Assembly (NCBI GenBank): GCA_014549065.1
Contig: JACDOX010000170.1
Location: forward strand, 1,058,401 to 1,122,400
Reading direction: 5' to 3'
DNA from: Cardinalis cardinalis
Lineage: Eukaryota; Chordata; Aves; Passeriformes; Cardinalidae
DNA: 64,000 nucleotides
Made by a program: the position numbers and the translations under genes. The notes below the pieces were generated by a model that saw only the letters and a program-made list of their open reading frames with translations, had not been told where the DNA came from and made no database searches. Of this stretch, positions 47,688 to 59,657 are shown in pieces (the first letter of the stretch is position 1; every line of letters starts with the position of its first letter).

Positions 47688-50600
47688 CAATAACCCATCT
47701 GGGNGAAGGTCCCTCCAACACTAACATGGTGCAGGTGGTGAACAAGAATGGGCCAGCAAAGGCAGCCAGGCCCACAGGGAGCAGCCACGCTGCAGCACAG
47801 GGTGGGAGCTCCTGCAGGGCACGAGAAGCATGAGAGGTCCCAGGAACACCCATCCCTCCTCATGGGCCTCGCTCAGAGCAGAGGGACAATGGAACAACCT
47901 CTGCCTGCAGCCAGCAGACAGCGCCTGTCTCCAAAGCAAAACCCAATCCCACTTTTCCAGCCACAGGCTNCTGCCTTGCACCCGCCATGGCACTTTACTG
48001 GCTCTCCTTTCACAACCCAGTTCCTTCCACTAAACCAGCAGAAAACTCACCCAGAAAAAAACCCCACAATGTTTCAGCTGGGTCAGACTGAGCTCACCAA
48101 AGGCCAGGGGAGCATCAGCTTGGGCACACAGAGGGGCTGCTGTCCACAAAGTGGGGAGCAGGGAGGGCGGAGCGAGCAACCACCTGTTTTGACAGCAGCA
48201 TACTGAGAATGGTTCAGCCATCACATGAGGTTACATTTTTATGCAGTATTGTGTGGAGATTTACTCTTCCTGTTCCAGCCTGTGTGAACTCAGCTCCCTG
48301 TCCTTGCAGACAGAGGATGGTTGAACTGAGACAAAGATTTATTTTTTTTTCTTTAAGGAGCTCCAAAAACTTTTTCTTTTTTTTCCTTTGCTTCAGGTCA
48401 CATAAGAACACACAAAAGGACAAAGCAATAAATGCTCACATGCACTTTCTTGTCTTTATTTCCATTCTCTGGAATGAGGCCAGAGACATCTAAGTAGTGC
48501 ACTCTGTTCTCTTCCACTCCCTCACAGAAATTATGGACTCTCCTTCGCAGCCAATTTCCTCCTCCTTCTCTGTCTGGGCCCAAGCTTCAACCACTACAAA
48601 ACAATGTTCCCCTGTTTCTCTCCAGGGCCCATTCTCCATGCATCTACCCCAGGCTCCCTGAGGCCTCCCAGACCTTCAAGGCTTTACTTTTACAGATCCA
48701 GGATGAAAACCTGTTCTTTCTGCTTCGATTCTGGGAAAATTCCACTCTCTCCCCACTTTGCATATGAACTCGGGTGCACTCATTTCCTCCAGGCTCAGCC
48801 CCTCTGCAGTGCCGAGGGGCTGCCACTCCCGAGGGCATTGGCACCATCAGCAGCCCTGCTCAAACTACCTGGCACAAGTCAGAGAGCTGCCCTGGAAAAT
48901 GCAGAAATGTTCCACGGCACAGGTTCTCCCCAGTTTAAGCCTGAAACTTTAAACTGGGCATTGGCAAGTGAAACAGCAGGTATGTCACGTGTTACATCAC
49001 TTCCCTCTTTTCAAAACTATCTAAATTTATTAGTATTATTAGACTTGCACAATTTATAACTCATAAAAATAAGTGCTACAAAGTAAATACCAGTTTCAAA
49101 TAATTAGTTTTTACACATTCTTTTAAAAGGATTATTCTCCACATTCCAGCTACCCCATGAACATTCCTGGAGTGCTACAGGCACAAGCACTGTCAACAAT
49201 TCTAAAGCTCCCCTAGAAATAAGTTCACATGTATACAAAAGGCAAAGATGTTCCTGATGGCTTATTTATTAATATATCATGCTGCCATCTAAAACAAACA
49301 TAAGACTAAATTAATAAACACAGGATATCTCAAATGGAAATATTTTCTTCTCTTCTTGGCTGTGAAGTTAAGTTACAGATTTTTTAAAAATCTCAATGCT
49401 AATTAAGGTAATATTCGATCCATCCATATTTTAAAATATTCCACAATAAAAGCAACTTTAAAAAAAAAACTAAAAAATCCAACAAACATAAGCAGATTTA
49501 ATCTCATTATTATTGTTGTGTAGAAGCACTTACAAGACATATGCATTAATCAATTATCAGAAAGTAGTGCTTCAGTTCCAGGCAGTCAGCAACAGCACTC
49601 GTATAATATTACAGAGAGGCTGATGTTTTGGCAAAACTAGAGCAGGAAAAAATGAAACTAAAAGGCATATTGTACATGTGACCTACAGGACTGGGATTAT
49701 TACCTCTAAGCTTATTAAGAGTAAAAGCTGTCAGTCGGACCACCCCACAACCAGGGAGGAAAACTGAGATTACTCAGCAGCAAAAGGCATAAAAAAGGAG
49801 ACGTGTCTTCTCAGAATGGACGGAGGCAGAGAGTGAACCACAGCCCTGCTTCAGCTATCTGAGCGGTAATTGGCTCACAGGAGCGACTGCCACGTTAAGG
49901 CATTATCATTATCTAGCTCACATAACTGGAAATTCACGCTCTGTTCTTTAAATTGGCTTAACCAGCAGCATCTGCAGCACTTTAATTAATTACAGCAATT
50001 GGCGTACCTTAAAAGTAGATGCACAGATCTGAAATGATAATGCCCCGTGAGTAATAATTGTAAACTAGCATTAAACCAGACCTATCCTAAACAAAAACTA
50101 GGGTATATTGTTGGGCTTCAGCAGAAAACAAGCTTCAACCTAGTAATTATTATTGTCTGCCCAGGTTCACCAACAGATACTACAACTCTACGTGACACTT
50201 TACATCCAATTAGCTCAGGAACGCAGACACAACATANACAGCAAAAATCTGTTCAAGTTTGATGCTCTCCTGTCAAAATTTGCTCAGGCACCTAAATTTG
50301 GGGTTCCTTGATAGATAAACTTTGAGTTAAAATCATAACAGGGACTGATTGCCGCTATTTACTTTTAGTACACTCCTTTAAAAGAAATACAGAAGCCAGA
50401 CATCACAGTAAGCTCAGAAAGAAGTTTTTTTGACAGCCATTAGCTTTGCTTCAGTAAAAAAATCCAGAGGCACTGTACATAAATGTGGATTTATTTTCTT
50501 TCCTGATATCTGCAGCTCTAAAATACAGAAGAATTACTTGGAAAAAAATTTGGAGACAAGAAGTTAAAAAACTCTTTTGTTCCTTTTATGTACAGCAACT

Positions 50601-53600
50601 TGAAATCTTTACTTAGAAGAAAATAGTTTTTAAACCCTGACAGTGAAATTCAGGTACACATCCCAGAAAAATCTAAAAGGTGTTCTTCATACCATTTCCA
50701 GCCAGAACACAAAACACTATCAAGATTTGTTGTGACTTGCTTCTGTACAATTTCTGGTTTAAAGACAGATTTTACATTTAATTAGCANGATGCTGCAAAA
50801 CGGGACACAAGAATTTTAACCAGGCATCTTGCATGTAATGGAAGTTTAAACATTTACATAGCTCAGTGCTACTGAACTAATCAAATCTGATCCTCAAATT
50901 CATAGGTAATTTAGGGGTCAGAATACTTGGTTTAAAGGCCACCACCAAATCAAATGTGAATTTCCCATTTATCAAACACTAGTCTTATCTTTTACAGTCA
51001 TGTGAAAGAATGAAGCACAGCTTTCTCGATTCTAGTAAAGATGTAAAGTTTTGAACATATTTTTAACCCAAAGAACCGCAAAACCAAAAACTCAACTAAG
51101 GGATGACTGGTTTTAAGTTGCAAAAACTTTAACCATTTAATAAAAATAGATGCTGCAGCACAAAATACACCTTTGTGCAATGTTGTCCCGTGCCCATTTC
51201 TGAAAGCATGACTGTTCTCCTTGTAAGTCACAGAACTCATACGGAGGCACAACCTCAGCAAGGCGGAGCACAAGCCCGAACAGCTAAAATACCAAGGCTG
51301 ATGTAGCAGCAAAAACCAAAACCAGCAATCTTACGTAGCAACTCACACCACAGAGACATGCAAAAGGCAGCCAGAGGAGAAAAATACCTTTTCTAAAACA
51401 GCAAAACCAGTGACAGTGTTTATATACTCTGTGCCTACTGTGTCTGGNCTGTGCAGACAGCAGTGAAGCTTCACTGGTATGTGTAATTTTAAGACATGAA
51501 TATCTGCGCTCNGAAATACTCTGATAACATGTTTATCTTGGGTGTACAGAAAACAACTGCATGCACAAATAAACAGATACAGTCAATGTAATGACATTCA
51601 TCTGAGTAAATCTTCATTTATAAATCCCAATCTAGAAACAATATGTGCTNCTAAAGCACCAGCCTCTGAGGAAAAATGGCCACAGTGCAGGAAAATAAAA
51701 AAGAAAATAATAATTCTTATCTAAGACTGATAGTTATTCCACACAGTCACCCATTTCTGATGGAGAGGGATCACAAGTGCACAATACAAGTTATTAGTTG
51801 ACTAAATATCACCCTGAAATGCCTGGCTATAAAGGTTGGAAGGATTAACACAAAAGGTCCCACTNCAAGACAAATGTCTCCTTCATAGTTCAGTTCACAG
51901 CCATCACAACTGCTCAGTCAGGCCTGCATCCCAGAGCACCAGGCATATACCTGCTAACCAAACACACCAAAGACTTGGAAAATCTCTTGTTGATTCTGGC
52001 ATATTTTTAGAGGAGATTTTAATTACCACCACAGAGAAACAGACTTTTTAAACACGTGAAGATCCCAAATAGTTTCCGCTTCAAATCTCAGCACTTTCTG
52101 AAATNACTTCCACAGAGGAATTACAAATTTGCCAGGCTGGCATGATTCACATGCCACTTCCTCCCTTCTCCTTATTCAGTCTCTCACCTTTTTCCTAGCA
52201 AAAAAAATTGAGACAAAGAACAGCTCCTNCCCAGTTTTAAACTGCTTGCAGAAGCCTCACACGATTTAACTGCACATTTATATAGAGGCCTCTTTTCAAA
52301 ATAAATAAAAAGAAATTAATTAATTAGCATGCACTAAAACANGTTGGGGTCTGGTGTAACAATAAAATCACTTTGTGATTTTTTCCAACAAGCCGTAAGT
52401 TTTAGGGGAAAAAATTGCTACTGCAATGCATATTTCTAAATATGCATTTGGATTTAAACATTCTTGTCTAATAATTACACTCTTTCACATGGCCTCACAT
52501 TTCAGAAACTATCTGAACTGTGCTTATCTTCTTTTATTTTCAGTAACAGACTACAGCATGAAAACTAAGATTTCTACAGGAGCAAGGACTGAAATTTAGT
52601 GCTAAATATTTTATCCTTACTGGATGCTAAGGATATTTTTTCTACTCCCTCTACTGGCATACTTTAAAAGCCAGTAAAGAAAAACCTGAAGGGCATTCTA
52701 GCTTGTAAAACATAATGAGAAAATATTTTTTTAACCTCAAAATAATTGTTTGCAAAACTCAGCAAAACATTATTCTTAAATCTTGGGGATTTCTAAGCCA
52801 TCAACAAATTTTTGGCGGATTTCTTCTTTGTAAAAATTAAGTGACACCTCAAAAAAAAACCGTCCTGGACACTGTGTGTGAGAATTACTATCAAGTAGTC
52901 CCATCACCTGTCACTGCTCTGATCAAAACAGGTCACTCCCTCAAACACACTCCATGGCTAAAAGACCTGAAGAGTGATCTATGGAACAGAAATCTACATG
53001 ATTACCAAAAGTCTACATAAATAAGCAAAAATATCCTCAGCTTAACGAGCTGCTACTTAAATGTTAGACAGTGCTCTGTGAACCATTTTATATTAAAATT
53101 GGATAGTTCTAAACATCACACATACAAGAAGTATTGTTTGACACAGTGCCATTTTGATGATAAATTGCAATCTACANCTCAAATAATTCTAGCCAGGGAT
53201 TAACATTTCAGAGGCTGAGCCAGAGATTATGTGTGTGGATCTTGAATTTCATCATCTCCCTTCGGCACAATACCTCATTCTTCCTTTTTTCATCTATTCT
53301 CTCATGAAGGGTCAGGAAAGCTTAGCCTTGCTGTTTCATTCATTTCATCTCTACATTAACCAGATACCTTGCAGTCTTTAGTTCTTACGTGTTATTCCAT
53401 TACAAATACTCCAGCCACACTGCACTGTGCTCCGGCTAATGAGGCATGTACCAAATCAAAGGCTGCCATCAAGTGGCTGTAGCACACTGCCAGCACTATG
53501 CGAAGTTTGTGCTCTGCACTGCTTTCACCAGGACACACTGTTCAGGGGGCATTAAACTCTGCCCTGATTTATAGCTTTGGGGGAAATCCAGATGCTAAGA

Positions 53601-54186
53601 GATGGTGGTCCTACACCATTTCATTTCCTTTCTTTCAGATTCTAAGGTCCAGCCTAATAGCTGGCACCANCACACAGATGGTCCTGTTTCTGCCCAGTCT
53701 GGATCAGCAGGCTTCAGAATTTCTGCCATCATGTTGTTCATCACTGTGCACCAGTGAAGACCAGCCTTAATAATCAGTCAAAAGCTTCCCAGCTAGCAGT
53801 GGGACAAGAAGGGTGTCACAGAGNGGAGGTTTCACACAAGATAGGGGGAATAAACACAGTTTCTTGTGCCACCATACCCAGTTTCAAATCAAACTGCATT
53901 AAAGAGTGTTAATCCCTACTCATCCTGAACTTGAAGATGATGTGAGAGCTCTTTGTTGCAGTGATAGTGATGAATATCTTCAGCATTACTCAGCAATTTG
54001 AAGCAACCATGCCCTGATAGATCATTCTTCAGCACAAGCATTCCATCCCACCCACACAACTGGCCTTTCCATACAGCTACTGTATTGCCACATACCATCA
54101 GCTCTAAACCACAGCCTGCTACTCCAACTCATCTTTGCCTGACAGGTAGAAAAACAACCAACCACAACCAAAGTAAAACTCACTTC

Positions 54187-54760
54187 CAAAGAATCACAGA
54201 TCCACCAAATGGGTGAGGTGGGGAAGGACCATAGTTGGGATCATCTAGTCCAATCCCACTGCTCAAGCAGGGTCCCCTCAGAGCATGTTACTTAGGACAC
54301 TGTCCAGATGGATGTCCATCTCCAGTGGGGGAGACCCCAGCACCTCTCTGGGCAACCTTTCTAGCACTTAGTCACTATCACAGTANAGTTTTTCCTCCTC
54401 ATGTTCAAGTAAGCCTTCCTTTGTTCCAGTTTCTGCTTGTTGCCTCTCATCCTATTGCTTGACACCACCAGGAGGAGCCTGGGTCCATCCTCCAAATACT
54501 GATATTTGTTGATAAGACCCCCTCACAGACTTCTTCAGCCCTAAAGAGGCCCAGCTCCCTCAGCCTCCATCATAACTGAGGTGTTCCAGTCTCCACAACA
54601 TCTCCAGAGCCCTCCTGTGGATTCACTCCAGGACTCTCTTGNACAGAGGGGCCCAGAAGTGGACACAGCGTTCCAGATGAAGCCTGCCCAGAACTGAGAA
54701 GAGAGGCAGAATTACCTCCCTCAACTTCCTTCTTCTCACTTTTCAGTGCACCAAGACAGA
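54187..54760 (-). mobile_element. CR1 LINE 3' end, reverse orientation
   Basis: The plus strand runs from an aatcacaga motif through ggtggggaaggaccatagtt and gggatcatctagtccaatcc to tacctccctcaacttccttc. This is the reverse complement of the classic avian CR1 3' end. The element is therefore on the minus strand with its 3' terminus near 54187, where CR1 normally ends in ATTCTRTG-type octamers. It is truncated at the 5' end, as is usual for CR1, and moderately diverged. This is one of the main reasons for calling the window avian. Confidence 0.9.
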
Positions 54761-55759
54761 TTTTTTTCCCCCGGTGAAGAAGAGTCGTGTCTTTCTAAAA
54801 ATTGTGCCATCTTGCAGTTGCAATGAAAATATCAAGAAAATATGATTTGAATGTAATTGATGAAGACAGACACAATTCTCTTCATTTCTGAAAGGGTTTG
54901 GCTCCAAAGCATAAAAAGCTGATGAGCCATGTTCTCCCTGCTGCCCACAGTGCCTGACCAGCTAGTCTCCCTTGGTCTCCCCTTGCATTGTCATTGGTCA
55001 TGTTTTGCATCTTGGACTTCTCAGTTTCTGATGTTTTTCTATGTTATTTTTATATTGTTTTCAGAATTTATTTAACACTTGGAAGTAGAAAGCACTACCA
55101 AATTTCCATTTCAAATAACTCCTCACTCTTCAACAAGAAAAAAAAATGCAATTAATACTAATTTTCATTTTTGGGATCTACTTTACAGATAAAAATAGGA
55201 CACAATTCTTTACCTCATTTTCAACATCACTTCTGGTTTGGTAAATATTGCATGTGTTCTTTGAATTTTGTGCTGTGCCTTCTTGAGACTGTTTCATGGA
55301 GTTGTTTTGCTTTCGGGAGGAAAGCTTTAAGAGTTTTCTTTAATCTTATCCCTTGCTGAGCAGAATACTCTTATAGTACAAATCATTAAAACTATATTAT
55401 AAAAACTGAGTCTTTAAAGAAAATCTCTGGAAACTAGTAAGTCTATTTATTTTTAGCAGATGAAGTCCTCAGAGTCAGCCACAGCTGTTTGCTATCTCAG
55501 ACTATGCTGCACATGGTATTAAAACAAACTTGGAAAACCTGCCATCCATCCTGCTCAGTCTGCCATTCTACCACACTGTCAGGAAGGGCAGGTTGGTTTG
55601 ATCTCAGTTCTAGTCTACAGAAAACCTTCCAGAAGCAGAAATACTGCTATTTAACAGTGCAATCTGTTAAATTGATGGTACACAACTGTACCATCTCCAG
55701 CCTGTAGATGAATCATGCTTTCTGTATCTGTATCTATATCATTCCTGAAGTATAGTGCT

Positions 55760-57165
55760 ATGGTTAAGAAATGGCTGTCCCTGATTCAGTGTTCACACTG
55801 AGACTCTCCAAACCATGCTGCACTCAATCCCTGCCCCCTCCGTCTGAGGACTTGCCCACTGGAAACTGGAGCTGCATTTACCCTAAAAGAATTTCCTGTG
55901 GTGGTCATTCCTCCTCTCAACTCACATACCTGGGCTGCCAGGGCAGAGGTGGGTTTCCATCCCACTTCCTCCTGTCCTCCATCTGGTCATGCAGGTAAAA
56001 CCCCTGGGCACTTCGTGGTGTGGACCCCCTCTCTCAAGCACGGCATGCTTGCTCCCAATTAGCAGACACTCTGGTCTGCACTAGTGGGACATGGGATGTT
56101 TCCTCTCCAACTTGCTCAAGTCTTTCCAGTATGTCCACAGTCTTGGACTGTCTTTCCACAGCTGAGACACAAGTTGTTAGGGAGGCAGAGAGATGGTTTT
56201 CATATTGCTGGAGTCAGGCAGTCACCTGAAGTGCTGCTTGTTCTCCTTTCATTGACATCAATGCCAGTGAGCTGGCACACAGCAATGGCACGCTCCATAC
56301 AAATTTCCACCATGTGGATTGTGTCCCTTGTACCTCACCTGGATCGAGAGGGGACTCCTGTAATTTGCACCCTTACAGATTACCTCCAGCACAGCTGACT
56401 GTCTCAGGTACCCGGTACCCTTCTCTGGGGCATTCCACCTGCCTGTGCACACCACTGGATCACCCTTGGGAGATCTTTGCTGCGCACTTGGCAGGAGTAG
56501 CCTCCAGAGACTCAGTTTCTGTCCTCTTCCCAATCCCCTTGGCAATGCCCACATCCCAGGGATCCCAGGTGCTTGGCTTCCACAGCATGGACCATGACAC
56601 CCCAGCACTGGAGCAGCCAGGTCACCAGGGGCTCCCCAGTCTGGTGGCTGAAATCTCAGCCTCACAGCTCTGTCTGGAATATTCGATCAGGGGATTATCT
56701 CTGGCCCTGCCTCCTCCTCCTGTTGTGAGGGCCTTGCTTCTTCTTCATCCCACATTATGCAAACTGATTTTGTCTTGGATTTCTCCTTCTGTACAGGACC
56801 AAATGCTACAGGCTGTCCCTCTGGTTCAGCTCAGTTTGAGCGGCCACGGTGCCTATAAGTCTGACTTCTTCCTCCTCCTCCTCCCCCTGAGGGTGCTGTC
56901 CAGTCTGGTGAAGAGCAGCCAGGACCCAGAACACTGCAGTAAGTTGCTCCTCTCTGGAGTTGCTACAGCATTCCCCTTGCAAATACTCTGTCACGTTACC
57001 AGGGTCCCATTGTTGTTCAGGGATGAACCTCCAAACCACTGGAGCAGAGAATTTCCCCAAATACTGGCCCATTTTCTCCCACATTCCATGGCACTCATGA
57101 CTGTCCACCCTTGGGTTAGATCTTTGAGTGACCTTCTCAGAAATCTCTGTTCTGACTAAGCAGGT
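55760..57165 (-). mobile_element. Endogenous retrovirus relic, gag-like region
   Basis: On the minus strand, a frame at 56806-57108 and broken continuations in shifting frames down to about 55760 resemble the gag-type polyprotein of an endogenous retrovirus family common in bird genomes. Recognition was by overall pattern: an aromatic-rich N-terminal part, a Glu-rich low-complexity stretch, then a Trp/Leu-rich capsid-like part. Stops and frameshifts interrupt it many times, so no functional product is possible. Protease, polymerase and envelope parts were not seen. The 281-codon frame on the plus strand (56314-57159) is the antisense shadow of this relic. The local GC is higher than in the neighbouring intron, as expected for an insertion. 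Its closest family was not determined. Confidence 0.65.
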
Positions 57166-57239
57166 GTGGACTGCACTGAGAAGTCACGGCAGACATAGCA
57201 ACAAGAAAATGCTTTCCTTTGCATCCAAGGGAAATACAA

Positions 57240-57368
57240 AATTCTCAAAAGCTGTTGTAACAGGCCTGAAGGAGGAAAATGGGAGTGAGAAGCTGGGGAA
57301 AATCATCCCCCTCCATTCCCCTCCCATACTGCAAAAATTAACCCTGTCCTGGCCAGAACCAGGACATG
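57240..57368 (-). mobile_element. LTR-like edge of the retroviral relic
   Basis: Read on the minus strand, this begins tcctggttctggccaggaca, then gggttaatttttgcagtatg, similar to the 5' edge of many avian LTRs. Only about 200 nt separate it from the gag-like part, so most of the LTR and leader appears deleted. The exact boundaries and target-site duplication are not resolved. Confidence 0.45.
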
Positions 57369-59583
57369 CAGTCCACCGTGCTCAGAACAGCAACCTTTGA
57401 GTTCAGGGATGCAAGTCTGTATGAGTCATACATTTGGCAAAAATGCAGTTTATTCTTATATTTATGCTAGTATGTGGAAACAGAGAAAACACTGATAAGT
57501 TACAAAATGCCCTTTAGAGCAACTTATTCATTACCATTTTATTCAGGCAATCTTTGCAGCCAAGACTCAGGTTGCCACTACACTTAAGCTAAAGCAGAAA
57601 AAGTTTGTTTCTACTGCCTGTCAAGATTCAAGAAGCCATTTGGCTCAGATATTGATAATGCAGAACAATAAGAAAGGAGAATCTTCACAGGAAAAACACA
57701 ACGTGATGGTGTAGCATCAATTCGGAATGAAGAATATGCTGGGAGGGAAATGAATGAAATGGCATCAATTAAATTATGGAGGTCAATTAATTTCTATTAT
57801 ATTAAACACTATTAAGACAGCTAACAACCAAAGATAAGAGGCTGAAAGAAATAACACTCAGAGCTATTACACTGCCAGATGGTTTTCCTAATAACATGGG
57901 TTTTCAGGAGGCCAGAACTCTTATTTTCCTGTCAGCTGGCTATAGTTCTGCTGCTGGCCACTATTTTTAAATAATATGCTCTCAGTTAAATTACAACTGC
58001 TTGCATGTACAATCCTATCCAGTTACTTAATGCAGAGCTACATTTTACACAATAATGGATATTTTAATTCTTTTTTTGACGCATATTTCCGTACCTTGAG
58101 CACAGGCAATTGCAAGGTATTATCTCAAATCAACCAAAATATTCAATTTGACTCCCAGATTATCTGCCTTTGAAGGTGACTTATGTCAAAAACATTTTTC
58201 ATTAAATGCACTGCCATTTTTTCCATTTTCCATACTGAATATTTTGTACTACATGGCAGCAGCATATGCTGCTGTTTTAACACCATACAGCTACCAAGTC
58301 AAAAATGAAATTTATCCATCATAATGCTGCCCCAGACAGTGGTATTTTACATAATGATATTCTGAACCGCATCAAGAGCAAACACAGCCGTGACTGTATG
58401 GAGATGTAAAAACACACTCAGACACGTAAAACCAGAAAAAATGTGGCAAGCTGAACAAGCTTAAAAGCAAGCACTTTTCTATTAAAAGGCAAGTTGCTTG
58501 GCTCAGCTTATGCCTGGAGTATGATTAGAACCCCACTGTAAAACAATCACCAAGACACTTTTGTGTATTTGATGTCTGAAAGAGAAACGACCTCATGCAG
58601 ACTCCGGCTCTCGCACGAGCTGGCCAGTGTATTTTACTGCTGATTTCCTATGAATAAACATGTGCTAAGAGTGGCTGAAACACACTGCTGGTTTTAAACA
58701 TGCCTAATGTAGTATTAGAGGTTTGTTTCCAAAGCTGTCTGCCTTGTTTATCAGCTTCCCCCCTCCAGCTGGCAAGGGACACCACTGATAGCAACTCCAA
58801 TCAGCTGCCTTGTACAACTTGGCAATAGGAGACAGATTCCTCCAGCAGGAAACAGCCTCCCCTCAAAAACCCAAACAAAATGGTCCTAAGCAATTTAGAA
58901 AACAGTTGTACTTTACTGCTGTGAATCAATAATAACTGTATAAATTAAATGTTGCCATGTATGTTCATGTACCACACTTTGTGAGACACAAAGCCAGACC
59001 CTCACACCCGGGATGCTCTGCCCAGAGCCCNGGATCCTCCTCTTTCCAGCTGCCACTTGCAAGACCTTCCCATGTAACTGTAGCATAAATACCAGAAAAC
59101 NAGATATCTCCTTCACCATAAAGTGTTAAGCCGAAATGCTGTAATATAGTTTTCAAAATTGCCATAGCATCTGCCAAATTATATTTGATATAGATGCACT
59201 TAGTGCAGCTATTTACACAGCATCAGAAACAACACTATTTAAAGCACAGTTTGGGCACTGCATTTCATTTAGGAGATAAAGATCAAATACCAAAAGAAAA
59301 TTTTCATAACTGTTTTTCAAAAAACACAGNAGGGAAGACATTGATGGACTCACATTTCACACTCATTCAGGATAAAAAAAGTTATTAGAAGTGTAAGAAG
59401 TTAATTAGATGTTAGGAGTTATTTTAGCAGTTTCTCTAAAATTCTTATTTAAATAAGATTTTTGTCATCTCTCAGCTCTGCTTTAATAGTTTATTATGTA
59501 TTAATGACAGAAAGGATTCACAGTGGCCCTAATTCCAGGTGATCTGGGCACAGTCTTGTTTTGGTCAGAAGGAAAATGACACT

Positions 59584-59657
59584 GCAGACAGTAAGTTGTA
59601 CATTCTAACAGGACACTAACACAGACAGTAAGTTGGATGTCCTAACAGGACACGAAC
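59584..59657. repeat. 37-bp direct tandem duplication
   Basis: Two adjacent copies with an offset of 37 bp: gcagacagtaagttgtacat... and acagacagtaagttggatgt..., each ending taacaggacac(t/g)aac. Several mismatches between the copies show that it is not recent. Confidence 0.85.

Noticed and set aside
47748..48206. 152-codon plus-strand frame with Gln/Pro-rich product
   Set aside because: Several other frames on both strands are open over the same GC-rich stretch. No homology or splice structure.
56314..57159. 281-codon plus-strand open frame
   Set aside because: It is antisense to the retroviral gag-like relic on the minus strand. The open state follows from that sequence and is not a separate gene.
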